A stretch of DNA of 5,546 nucleotides. Source: an uncultured Rhodopirellula sp. (GTDB lineage Bacteria > Planctomycetota > Planctomycetia > Pirellulales > Pirellulaceae). The translations under genes and the position numbers were made by a program. Positions 1-5,546 of the stretch are shown in pieces. The notes below the pieces were generated by a model that was not told the origin of the DNA, did no database searches, and was given only the letters and a program-made list of their open reading frames with translations. Each line of letters starts with the position of its first letter. Within the stretch, counting starts at the first letter, position 1. The stretch is from the NCBI GenBank assembly GCA_913061385.1, contig CAJXTM010000324.1, forward strand, positions 1 through 5,546. Reading direction: 5' to 3'.

Positions 1-47
1 CTACACGTAAGGAGTCGTCGGCAGCGTCAGATGTGTATAAGAGACAG
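1..47 (+). other. Residual Illumina/Nextera adapter (non-genomic)
   Basis: This is library-construction sequence, not organism DNA. Bases 1-6 (CTACAC) match the 3' end of the P5 primer. Bases 7-14 (GTAAGGAG) sit exactly where the i5 index belongs and match a standard Nextera i5 index. Bases 15-28 (TCGTCGGCAGCGTC) are the read-1 adapter arm. Bases 29-47 (AGATGTGTATAAGAGACAG) are the 19-base Tn5 mosaic end. The order and spacing are those of a P5-side adapter attached to an insert starting at base 48, as expected when a read from the other end runs through a short insert. Any reading frame entering this stretch is artificial. Confidence 0.98.
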
Positions 48-545
48 GGCGTAGACTGCTGATAGTACGTCGTGGTCGACTGCGGTATGGGTGACAGGCG
101 GGTACTCGGGCTCAGCACGTGGTCGTTCACCGGGTCGATAGGAACTAAAGGTTGGGTTGGCACGTTTAACGGGCCGACCTTGTTCGTCGAGCCAAACCAG
201 TCGGACGATCGCAGCTCGTCGTTTCAGTTCCAAATCAGTCGTTCGTCGGTGAATCTTGAACTCGACGTGGGACCCGGGCTCGACTTGTTGGCGAGTGCAC
301 CAGTATCCAGACAGGCCCTCGCGGTTGTCTGCCGAAATTTCCAGAAAAGCAGGCTGCGTTGTCGTTGCTTCGGTTTGCTGGTGGCTGGGAGTGATTTCTG
401 GGCGAGGGGATTTGAACGTCCATTTCAACGCCGCGTTCTGGGTGTTCGCATTGCCATTGGCATGGAGTGTGGAACAACACACCGATACCGTGTAGCAGAT
501 AAACAGTAGCCCCAACAATGATGGGTGAAGACGTTTGATAGGCAT
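48..545 (-). CDS. Secreted protein, probable N-terminal part of a planctomycete-type carbon-nitrogen hydrolase (3'-truncated)
   Basis: Only the first 166 residues are genuine. The frame runs into the adapter at base 47, gains six false residues (LSLIHI) and meets an adapter-derived stop at 27-29. Residues 1-29 look like a signal peptide: basic MPIKR, a hydrophobic core (LLGLLFICYTVSV), and a likely cleavage near LHA. Residues 40-150 appear to be a beta-rich domain with the phrases WTFKSPRPEITP, ISADNREGLSGYW and VRLVWLDEQGRPV. From memory, this pattern occurs at the front of exported planctomycete proteins annotated as carbon-nitrogen (nitrilase-superfamily) hydrolases, which would cleave amide or nitrile C-N bonds. 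The catalytic Glu-Lys-Cys domain would lie beyond the contig edge, so the enzyme assignment is inferred and no active site is visible. The ATG at 543-545 lacks a clear Shine-Dalgarno sequence. The membrane-protein gene ends 70 bases upstream on the same strand, so co-transcription is plausible. A stand-alone beta-sandwich protein is the alternative. Confidence 0.6.
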
Positions 546-615
546 GGCTAGATTTTGAACAGACGGGGGCTGAAGTGATCAGTCTTGTTGAGTTGTATTG
601 TAACCGTATGTGGAG

Positions 616-1155
616 TCATTGTGCGGATTCATCAACTTTCGATTGCCTGTGCACGCTTGATTGCCAGACCCATATCGTCAGAATGAATGTAGGAAAAAAA
701 AGGTAACGATAGAATATGGGGCCGAAGACAAAGGTTGCGTTGAAAAACATGAACCCAATGAATAGAGCCAAAAAACGATCAATGCCAACGGATGTAGGAC
801 GGTTCAAAAAGCGGGCTCTGTGTAACCGCAGCACGTCAACGCACCAGATCGCAAGCATTAAATAGTTTGCCCATATTCCATCTCCCCTCCGAATTCCCAC
901 TAGGTCTTCCGTTTCGACCGCTGTCTGTTGCCATGCATTTTCGTGACGCCAGTGATGCACATAGTGGAATGCTAGAAAAACGTGCAGACCAAAGAGTAGT
1001 AGGGCTATCACCCACATGCGATATTCAAGCCGACCGGGTTCAACGGCGTTGCCGTTTCTTTTCCAAAGTCGATAGAGCAATCGACCGTACACCAGTCCAC
1101 ACGACACGCGAATGCTCCATTGAATTGATAGGTCTATCAATTGGGATTCATTCAT
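616..1155 (-). CDS. Multi-pass membrane protein of unknown function
   Basis: This is a 179-residue protein with no function I can name. Hydrophobic stretches lie at about residues 47-63 (MWVIALLLFGLHVFLAF), 95-108, 126-146 and 149-165, with a weaker amphipathic one at 6-28, which suggests four or five inner-membrane segments. A histidine-rich motif, HYVHHWRH (64-71), directly follows the first strong segment. It is followed by WQQTAVET (75-82), GDGIWANY (91-98) and FNATFVFGP (138-146). I have an impression of similar motifs in other planctomycete hypothetical membrane proteins, but I cannot assign a family. Clustered His residues beside a membrane segment could bind a metal or haem; this is speculation. 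I chose the ATG at 1153-1155. The frame stays open to a TTG at 1246-1248, but those 31 extra residues are polar (QGQQNKKPAQ) and look untranslated. No strong Shine-Dalgarno site precedes either start. The next gene begins 70 bases downstream on the same strand, and the gene is divergent from the one at 1406. Confidence 0.75.
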   Translation of the reverse strand: MNESQLIDLSIQWSIRVSCGLVYGRLLYRLWKRNGNAVEPGRLEYRMWVIALLLFGLHVFLAFHYVHHWRHENAWQQTAVETEDLVGIRRGDGIWANYLMLAIWCVDVLRLHRARFLNRPTSVGIDRFLALFIGFMFFNATFVFGPIFYRYLFFPTFILTIWVWQSSVHRQSKVDESAQ

Positions 1156-1405
1156 GATTACGTGGCTGAAATTGTGCGGTTGTGCGGGTTTCTTATTCTG
1201 TTGACCTTGGGCCGAGCAGAACTGATCTTTTAGATCCTTCCTGCGCAATGCCTTACGCCTTGTTGGCGTTGAAGATTATCGTGACAATCTGTTGCAAGGG
1301 ATCTCGATCTGTTGGCAATCACTGCCTCGGTCGAGAGTCGGTAAATTGATGGAAACAGGTTGTCGGATGGTTCTCCAATAAAAATTTAGTTAGAGGAATG
1401 CTTTG
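1156..1405. promoter_or_regulatory. Divergent intergenic region with palindrome and direct repeat
   Basis: These 250 bases separate two divergently transcribed genes and must contain promoters for both unless the minus-strand gene starts at the TTG at 1246-1248. Near the middle is an imperfect palindrome at 1274-1289, GATTATCGTGACAATC (12 of 16 positions symmetric; arms GATTnTC and GAnAATC). It overlaps the first copy of a direct repeat, ATCTGTTG, at 1287-1294 and 1307-1314, exactly 20 bases apart, or about two helical turns. Such an arrangement could be an operator serving both genes. That is inference, because repeats this short can arise by chance. No convincing -35/-10 pair stands out on either strand. 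Bases 1379-1388 next to the plus-strand gene are AT-rich. Confidence 0.35.
1392..1397 (+). promoter_or_regulatory. Shine-Dalgarno site for the 1406 gene
   Basis: AGAGGA lies eight bases before the ATG at 1406. It is the clearest ribosome-binding site in the window. It favours ATG 1406 over the adjacent in-frame TTG at 1403, which would add only one residue. Confidence 0.65.
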
Positions 1406-2044
1406 ATGCGTTTGAATATCAATGACGGTGAACATCTGGAATCGCCAACCGACGCTGATGTCGAGATGCGTGTCGAGCAGCTCGCGGTTGATCAGTTTTT
1501 GGTGCTGACGTCGCAGCCTGGCCATTTTGTGCAAACTTACCACAAGTCGGACGGTTGCTTTGAGTTGGAGCGTCGACAGGGTGCGTCCCAAGATCATTAC
1601 GCAGTCAAGTCATCAACGATCACGATTGACGACGTAAAAAAAGCATTTGCCCTGTTCCTGCGTCAATCTGCCGAATTAGCAACTTCATGGAACTGGCAGC
1701 AACTAAGTTTTGGCCCGGAAGTTGATTTGGTGGATGAAGAACAATCGGTTTCAAGTGATGCGTTGGTCGAATACCACGGAGTGCTGATGTCGGCGGATTG
1801 GCCGCAGGAAATTGAGGATGCGCAGGAACTACGTGACTATGTAATGCACGGTCAGCGTTTGGGTCGGGTGGTGCAGTCTGAGCAGGATGCGTCTGACGAA
1901 GCTGCGTCTGGTGAACACTCTGGGTTGTGTCAGGAGTGTGGTGTTCGGACGGCACAGTTCCACGTGCCTGGGTGTCGGTATGAGCAGTGCCCACGTTGTC
2001 AGGGAAAACTGGTGGAATGCAGTTGCGAAATCGACATTGATTGA
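1406..2044 (+). CDS. Imm1-like immunity-type protein with a cysteine-rich zinc-ribbon-like C-terminus
   Basis: This is a 212-residue protein with no signal peptide or membrane segment, so it is probably cytoplasmic. Residues 1-100 follow the pattern of Imm1-type immunity proteins: a helix (VEMRVEQLAV), then FLVLTSQPGHFVQTYH, CFELERRQG, and an aromatic His-Tyr (DHYAV), then a helix (DDVKKAFALFLRQ) ending in SWNWQQL. Imm1 proteins neutralise cognate polymorphic toxins; resemblance here is by pattern only. Residues 121-155 carry ADWPQEIEDAQELRDYVMHG, reminiscent of a segment often found ahead of a cysteine-rich tail. The tail (175-207) has CQEC, HVPGC, CPRC and CSC, with Cys at 175, 178, 190, 195, 198, 205 and 207 and His186, sufficient for at least one zinc site. 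A Glu/Asp/Ser-rich linker (158-170) joins the parts. No toxin gene is visible nearby; both neighbours are on the opposite strand. An orphan immunity gene, or a regulatory protein reusing the fold, is possible. Confidence 0.7.
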   Translation: MRLNINDGEHLESPTDADVEMRVEQLAVDQFLVLTSQPGHFVQTYHKSDGCFELERRQGASQDHYAVKSSTITIDDVKKAFALFLRQSAELATSWNWQQLSFGPEVDLVDEEQSVSSDALVEYHGVLMSADWPQEIEDAQELRDYVMHGQRLGRVVQSEQDASDEAASGEHSGLCQECGVRTAQFHVPGCRYEQCPRCQGKLVECSCEIDID

Positions 2045-2215
2045 ATGGTGTTATCCGTAGCTGAACTCTGCGTCTGATCCGTTTTGCAGATGCGTTGACA
2101 CGTTTTCAAACCTAGTACTTGTTTGGCCTGGTTTGTCCTGACCGAGCGGATGAGCACGCTCACGGGTTCGATCGCAGTTTGGTTTGCTAGCTCTGGGCGA
2201 TATCTTGCGGCAGCT
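2045..2215. other. Convergent intergenic spacer, no clear terminator
   Basis: These 171 bases lie between the stop codons of two convergent genes, so transcription from both sides should end here. I looked for a GC-rich hairpin followed by a T-run on either strand and found none. The best inverted repeat is TGAGCACGCTCA at 2151-2162, with a stem too short and no T-tract. No open frame of note is present. Termination may be factor-dependent. Confidence 0.5.
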
Positions 2216-5170
2216 CTATTCGGGATCTTGTGAGAGCATCGCTTGAATTGATTCAGACATTTGGTTCACCACTGTCGGGCCACCACCCACGTAAAGTTGC
2301 TCAACGATACCATCTTTCCCGATGATGACGAGTTGCGGAATTGCCCTTGCCTCGTAGCGTGCCGCAGCGACTCCGTCCGTATCCAATGCGACCGTTAAAT
2401 TTAGGTTGTAACGCTCAAGGACGGGTTGGATCTGCTGAACGGACTCTTGCAGATTGACTGAAATTAATTTGACTTTGTCCGGATCAAATTGTTCCATGGC
2501 CCGCTCGACGAGAGGCATTGTTTGCATGCATGGAGCACACCATGTTGCCCAGAAGTCCAGGACCACAATCTTCCCGGTCTGTTCCGATAACTTGAAGGGT
2601 GAACCATCTAGCAATTGAAGTGATACTTCAGGAGCGGGCTGTCCGATCAGCGATGAGAGAGTGCTGCTGGGATCATCTCCCTGTTCCATTGCTGCCGTCA
2701 CGAGCGGCTCGATTGCCGATTGCAGTTTCCAGCGGTTGTAGGCGAGGTCGGTAACCTCGGTCAAAATTTGATTGCCGAGGATCAGTTCATCGATATTTTC
2801 TAGCGGGAAACTGCAGGGGCCGATGATCGCACTTTCTCCGCTCACATGTGTTTCAGTTGACATGTTCGGTTTGAAGGTGATGCGTTTGCCATCTCGTAGC
2901 AGGACTTGAACCAGCCCATCATAAATTGACGATTCAGAAGGCGCGGCTGCATCTTGCGACTCGTTGGGGGCTGTGCCTTGATTGAGGCTCGCTTCTGGGT
3001 GAAGCCAGATGATTTGTGCGACGCGATCGCGGGGTAACTTGATTTCCGTAAGCTGGACTTCCACGCGGATGATGTCTGCATTTGCAGAGATCAGACGACA
3101 GCGTAGAAAGTCGCCATTGTGTGAACACAGAATATGTGTCGGGGGAGCCGTTTTCTGAAGCCGGGGAACGGTCAGTAACCGTTCGCGTTTCGCTGCCTCG
3201 AGGTCGGGTGGTGGAGTGTTAGTGACGTACTCGATGGCCTTGATCTCTTCATGTGATACGAAACCATTTTTTGAGTCAATCGTTGAGACATGCACGCCCG
3301 TTTCATCAATGCGATCAACACGACATGAGAAGACATCACCCGAGCGGACGTGCACGACATGCGCGTCACGTTCAATTTTGGGTGTCTTCACTTCATCGGC
3401 ACGCTTCAAGAACAACTCACCAAAGTTGAGGCCTCGCTGTTGCTGCTTGATTCTGAGACGCTGCAATTCCTGAGCTCTTGCTTGTGCATTCTTTGGTCCT
3501 GCTTTTGGAACTTTGCGGTACAGAATGTTGCCTGCGACCCTAGGCTTCAGGTGTGCCGCGGTGACGCCGCCGTATGGTCGCCATTTGAATTGCATCTCCG
3601 CGTCGGGGTCCGTGATCACCCCGGTAGGGGCCAATATTCCAGCCAGTCTGAGCTCCCCAATCTCGAGTTGTCCCTTGATCCCATCATTCGCAGCGAGGTC
3701 AGCCGGTTTGGGGTCATGAGTAAAAACGATGAGGGAGCGGATGTCCTTGCGTGGGATTATTGACGGTGCCTCAGAGTTAGCCGAGACAAAGTTGCAGTTC
3801 GCTTCATTGACGCTTTCTACGCTCCCGGAGAGCCGAATACCATTCTGAAGAAACAAGGCACATTGTGCCGGGGCTGGTGGTGGATCTGGCTTGCGAAAAG
3901 TGATCGCGGTGACTTGGTTCCAGTTGACGCGAGACGTGGGACTGTTCTGGCCAATCGAAAGTTTGCCGGACTCAATGCCTTCGATGTTTCCCGCTGCAAA
4001 CGTACCGTCATTCAACGCCACCAAAGCATCGGCTTCGGCAGCAGCATTCGGGAGTTCACCTAACCAGCGAGCGATTGAGACCCGTTCCACCGTTAGGTGC
4101 TTGCCGCGGTTCACGATGCGAATGCCGGTCTGCGTTGATTCGGTTTCACCGGCACCGTCTGCCACAGTCTTGGCTGCTGCGTTGCTTCTGTCTGAAACAA
4201 GCGTCTTTGGTGTCAACAAGGTCGCAAGTAGTTTGCCATCATTGCGCATGACGTGAAGTGTTCCGGCAGCTCGATCCAGATAAAAGGTAAGCCTGAGGTC
4301 CCGGCGTAAGCTAAGGTCGGTGATGAACGCCAGGTTAGCAGCGTCTTTTGATTCACGCACAGCAACCAGTTTTTGACCAGCGGTCTCAAGTCGCCAGCCA
4401 TCAATCGATTCATCCTTGGTGGAGGTTACATCCGATCCCAATGAAATTACAAAATCAGCCTGATCTTTCCACGAGAGCGTGAGTTCTATGACAGAACGAA
4501 TTGGTACACCCAAATCCCCATTGAGGACAGCACCACGCTGTTCTGTTGAAAGGTAGTTGCCAGCTTCCTGCCACCCCGTTGTTTGCCATTGCGGGGTGCT
4601 CCAAGACTCCAAACCCTTGAACCTGGCGAACAGGACCGTTTCGTTTTCCTGGACTCGGTAAAGTCTCGTGATGCATTCAGTTGGGACCCGCAGGTCACCA
4701 AAAGATTGGGTTTGGATGGTGACGAATCCCGCAGCCCAGCTGACAATGTTTCCGTAAACGATGTCTCTGTTGCTGAATTCGATCGCGAACTCGTCCGTTT
4801 TTAAGCCGTCTGCCGCAGAGGAAAGCCTTGGATATTTAATGCTTTCAATCGCTTCGAGTTGAAACGCAAATGGAGTCGTAAAACCACTGGCAAGCCATTG
4901 AACCACAGCCGCATCGTTGGTGGGACGCAACTGTCCGGGGACTTGGCTTCCGTCAATCAGGGTGAGAATGCCGGTACGAGTAGCGTCTGCCGTGGGGGGA
5001 GTTGTACTAACTTCCGGTTGGACCACTTCTCTTACATCGCGGTCAGGCTGATTTGGCGTGACCAGCGGTTGCTGAGCTGCACTGGTGGACACCCCAAGTG
5101 CAAATGTCAGCAATGCGAGCCGCAGAATCGCAGTGGTGTTGATTAAAAAATGAAACAAATCAACGCTCAT
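2216..5170 (-). CDS. Secreted 984-residue protein: beta-repeat array, LamG-like domain and C-terminal TlpA-like thioredoxin domain
   Basis: A signal peptide occupies residues 1-32 (core ILRLALLTFALG, cleavage near TSAA/QQP), so the protein acts outside the cytoplasm. Seven divergent ~46-residue beta repeats follow at about 67-114, 128-173, 382-427, 437-483, 604-649, 678-723 and 753-798. Each opens with a strand and an NG/DG-type turn and closes with a hydrophobic strand such as IESIKYP. Residues 180-372 resemble a LamG/DUF1080-like jelly roll ending GIRIVNRGKHLTVERVSIARW. Residues 557-600 are a charged helical insert. Residues 841-980 form a TlpA/ResA-type thioredoxin domain: IGQPAPEVSLQLLDG, FWATWCAPC with redox cysteines C878 and C881, and the cis-proline loop AIPQ with P945. 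The catalytic set is complete, so it is probably active in thiol-disulphide exchange. Its target is unknown. I chose ATG 5168-5170: it gives a good signal peptide, whereas the 75-residue extension to GTG at 5393-5395 runs antiparallel-free through the upstream gene in another frame. The ATG overlaps the upstream gene's end by 11 bases, suggesting translational coupling. Confidence 0.85.
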   Translation of the reverse strand: MSVDLFHFLINTTAILRLALLTFALGVSTSAAQQPLVTPNQPDRDVREVVQPEVSTTPPTADATRTGILTLIDGSQVPGQLRPTNDAAVVQWLASGFTTPFAFQLEAIESIKYPRLSSAADGLKTDEFAIEFSNRDIVYGNIVSWAAGFVTIQTQSFGDLRVPTECITRLYRVQENETVLFARFKGLESWSTPQWQTTGWQEAGNYLSTEQRGAVLNGDLGVPIRSVIELTLSWKDQADFVISLGSDVTSTKDESIDGWRLETAGQKLVAVRESKDAANLAFITDLSLRRDLRLTFYLDRAAGTLHVMRNDGKLLATLLTPKTLVSDRSNAAAKTVADGAGETESTQTGIRIVNRGKHLTVERVSIARWLGELPNAAAEADALVALNDGTFAAGNIEGIESGKLSIGQNSPTSRVNWNQVTAITFRKPDPPPAPAQCALFLQNGIRLSGSVESVNEANCNFVSANSEAPSIIPRKDIRSLIVFTHDPKPADLAANDGIKGQLEIGELRLAGILAPTGVITDPDAEMQFKWRPYGGVTAAHLKPRVAGNILYRKVPKAGPKNAQARAQELQRLRIKQQQRGLNFGELFLKRADEVKTPKIERDAHVVHVRSGDVFSCRVDRIDETGVHVSTIDSKNGFVSHEEIKAIEYVTNTPPPDLEAAKRERLLTVPRLQKTAPPTHILCSHNGDFLRCRLISANADIIRVEVQLTEIKLPRDRVAQIIWLHPEASLNQGTAPNESQDAAAPSESSIYDGLVQVLLRDGKRITFKPNMSTETHVSGESAIIGPCSFPLENIDELILGNQILTEVTDLAYNRWKLQSAIEPLVTAAMEQGDDPSSTLSSLIGQPAPEVSLQLLDGSPFKLSEQTGKIVVLDFWATWCAPCMQTMPLVERAMEQFDPDKVKLISVNLQESVQQIQPVLERYNLNLTVALDTDGVAAARYEARAIPQLVIIGKDGIVEQLYVGGGPTVVNQMSESIQAMLSQDPE
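2231..2650 (-). other. TlpA/ResA-like thioredoxin domain within the 984-residue protein
   Basis: This is the encoded region for residues 841-980. The active-site cysteines are at 2537-2539 (TGT on the coding strand) and 2528-2530 (TGC), reading WCAPC. The helix that follows (MQTMPLVERAMEQF), the strand VKLISVNLQES, the substrate-strand segment NLTVALDTDG and the cis-proline loop ARAIPQLVIIGKDG are all in the order seen in TlpA/ResA proteins. The domain appears full length and ends nine bases before the stop codon region, so it is an intact C-terminal fusion. Confidence 0.88.
2777..4972 (-). other. Seven divergent ~46-residue beta repeats in the 984-residue protein
   Basis: The protein-level repeats map to 4829-4972, 4652-4789, 3890-4027, 3722-3862, 3224-3361, 3002-3139 and 2777-2914. 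The openings align as LTLIDGSQVPGQL, IEFSNRDIVYGNI, VALNDGTFAAGNI, LFLQNGIRLSGSV, VHVRSGDVFSCRV, ILCSHNGDFLRCRL and VLLRDGKRITFKP. The ends align as AIESIKYP, CITRLYRV, QVTAITFR, DIRSLIVF, EIKAIEYV, RVAQIIWL and NIDELILG. Repeats 1-2, 3-4 and 5-6 occur in pairs. The DNA itself is not repeated, so the copies are old. The pattern recalls small Sm-like or SH3-like barrels, but the fold is inferred. Confidence 0.6.
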
Positions 5171-5546
5171 AGATGGGCAGGAATCGATAATTGACAGCCA
5201 AGCCAAGCAAACACAAGCTGGTCGAGACGTGTGGACCGTGCGTTCCGCTGAAACTTCCGTCTTCGGCTTGGGATGTTTTAAGTCGCCGAACCAAGGTCTT
5301 GTTCCAATTGGTCCACGCAGCGATGTCAGCCTGAAAAAACGCCTGAGCTTGGTAGTAACTTTGGTATTCAACGCCACCGTGACCCGGGCTGCCACCCTGC
5401 ATTTTGTCTTTTAAGTATCCGAGTGTGGTTTTGAATTGGGGAATGTCTTTTCGACGGGCGATCGAGAACACGAGATTTGCGATCGAGATCCGGGCAAGTG
5501 ATTCGTTGAACCCACCGACACCTCCTGAGTAGGCAACCTGACCTGA
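5160..5546 (-). CDS. Prenyltransferase/squalene-cyclase-like toroid protein, C-terminal 128 residues (5'-truncated)
   Basis: The frame is open to the right edge, so the start lies outside the window; the visible part begins SGQVAYSGGVGGFNESLA. It shows the alternating helices and QxxDGSF turn (QAEDGSFSG, visible residues 93-101) typical of alpha/alpha toroid repeats in prenyltransferase and squalene-cyclase relatives. The helix phrases YYQAQAFFQ, WTNWNKTLVRRL and STSLCLLGLAVNYRFLPIYER fit the last repeats of such a toroid. Planctomycete proteins annotated as prenyltransferase/squalene oxidase repeat-containing often end this way (recalled, not checked). The cyclase DxDD acid motif is not in the visible part, so enzymatic activity cannot be judged and many such toroids may be binding proteins. 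The stop (TGA, 5160-5162) lies inside the start region of the next gene, an 11-base overlap implying one operon. An internal GTG at 5469-5471 is an artefact of ORF calling, not the start. Confidence 0.75.
   Translation of the reverse strand, partial: SGQVAYSGGVGGFNESLARISIANLVFSIARRKDIPQFKTTLGYLKDKMQGGSPGHGGVEYQSYYQAQAFFQADIAAWTNWNKTLVRRLKTSQAEDGSFSGTHGPHVSTSLCLLGLAVNYRFLPIYER

Noticed and set aside
72..509. Plus-strand open frame of 145 codons opposite the secreted-protein gene
   Set aside because: It lies antisense to a frame with a signal peptide and a recognisable domain, has no ribosome-binding site, and its product has no recognisable character.
1156..1248. N-terminal extension of the membrane protein to a TTG at 1246-1248
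   Set aside because: The 31 added residues are polar and glutamine/lysine-rich, and an ATG with sensible membrane topology follows at 1155.
1346..1388. Possible sigma-70 promoter before the 1406 gene (TTGATG or TTGTCG with the AT-rich stretch near 1380)
   Set aside because: No combination gives both a good -35 and a good -10 at 16-18 bases spacing.
1620..1994. Minus-strand frame of 124 codons
   Set aside because: It is the antisense shadow of the immunity-like gene; its Pro/Thr/His-rich composition comes from the opposite strand's codon pattern.
2151..2162. Inverted repeat TGAGCACGCTCA as a terminator
   Set aside because: The stem is at most five pairs with almost no loop, and no T-run follows on either strand.
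3350..3763. Plus-strand frame of 137 codons inside the redox gene
   Set aside because: It is antisense to continuous repeat-domain coding sequence and shows no domain, signal or ribosome-binding site.
5171..5395. 75-residue upstream extension of the 984-residue protein to a GTG at 5393-5395
   Set aside because: It lies wholly within the toroid gene in another frame and would bury the signal peptide; the ATG at 5168-5170 gives a normal export signal.

Overview
This 5.5 kb contig end probably comes from a planctomycete of the Rhodopirellula/Pirellulales type. The evidence is indirect: proteins with planctomycete-style architecture (a signal peptide plus beta domain that resembles the front of their carbon-nitrogen hydrolases, a toroid protein ending LPIYER, and a very long secreted protein with a C-terminal TlpA-like thioredoxin domain), long proteins of unknown function, mostly poor Shine-Dalgarno sites, and roughly balanced base composition. 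There are no marker genes or RNA genes, so the assignment is an inference.

Layout from left to right. Bases 1-47 are not genomic. They are the end of an Illumina P5 primer, an 8-base index, the Nextera read-1 adapter and the Tn5 mosaic end. Real sequence begins at base 48. Bases 48-545 (minus) hold the N-terminal 166 residues of a secreted protein, probably a carbon-nitrogen hydrolase, whose remainder is lost at the contig edge. Bases 616-1155 (minus) encode a four-to-five-segment membrane protein of unknown function, 70 bases upstream of the former and probably co-transcribed with it. A 250-base divergent intergenic region (1156-1405) carries an imperfect palindrome and a direct repeat with 20-base period. 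Bases 1406-2044 (plus) encode a cytoplasmic protein with an Imm1-like N-terminal half and a cysteine-rich, zinc-ribbon-like tail. A 171-base convergent spacer (2045-2215) follows, with no convincing terminator.

The right half is a minus-strand operon. It contains the 3' end of a prenyltransferase/squalene-cyclase-like toroid protein (5160-5546, its start lies beyond the window). That gene overlaps by 11 bases a 984-residue secreted protein (2216-5170). The 984-residue protein has seven divergent ~46-residue beta repeats, an inserted LamG-like jelly roll, and a C-terminal TlpA-type thioredoxin domain with a WCAPC active site.

The most notable items are the architecture of the 984-residue redox protein, the immunity-like/zinc-tail fusion, and the adapter contamination, which adds a false LSLIHI tail to a predicted protein. 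I see no CRISPR array, transposon, tRNA or rRNA, and no clear evidence of a wholly new system.
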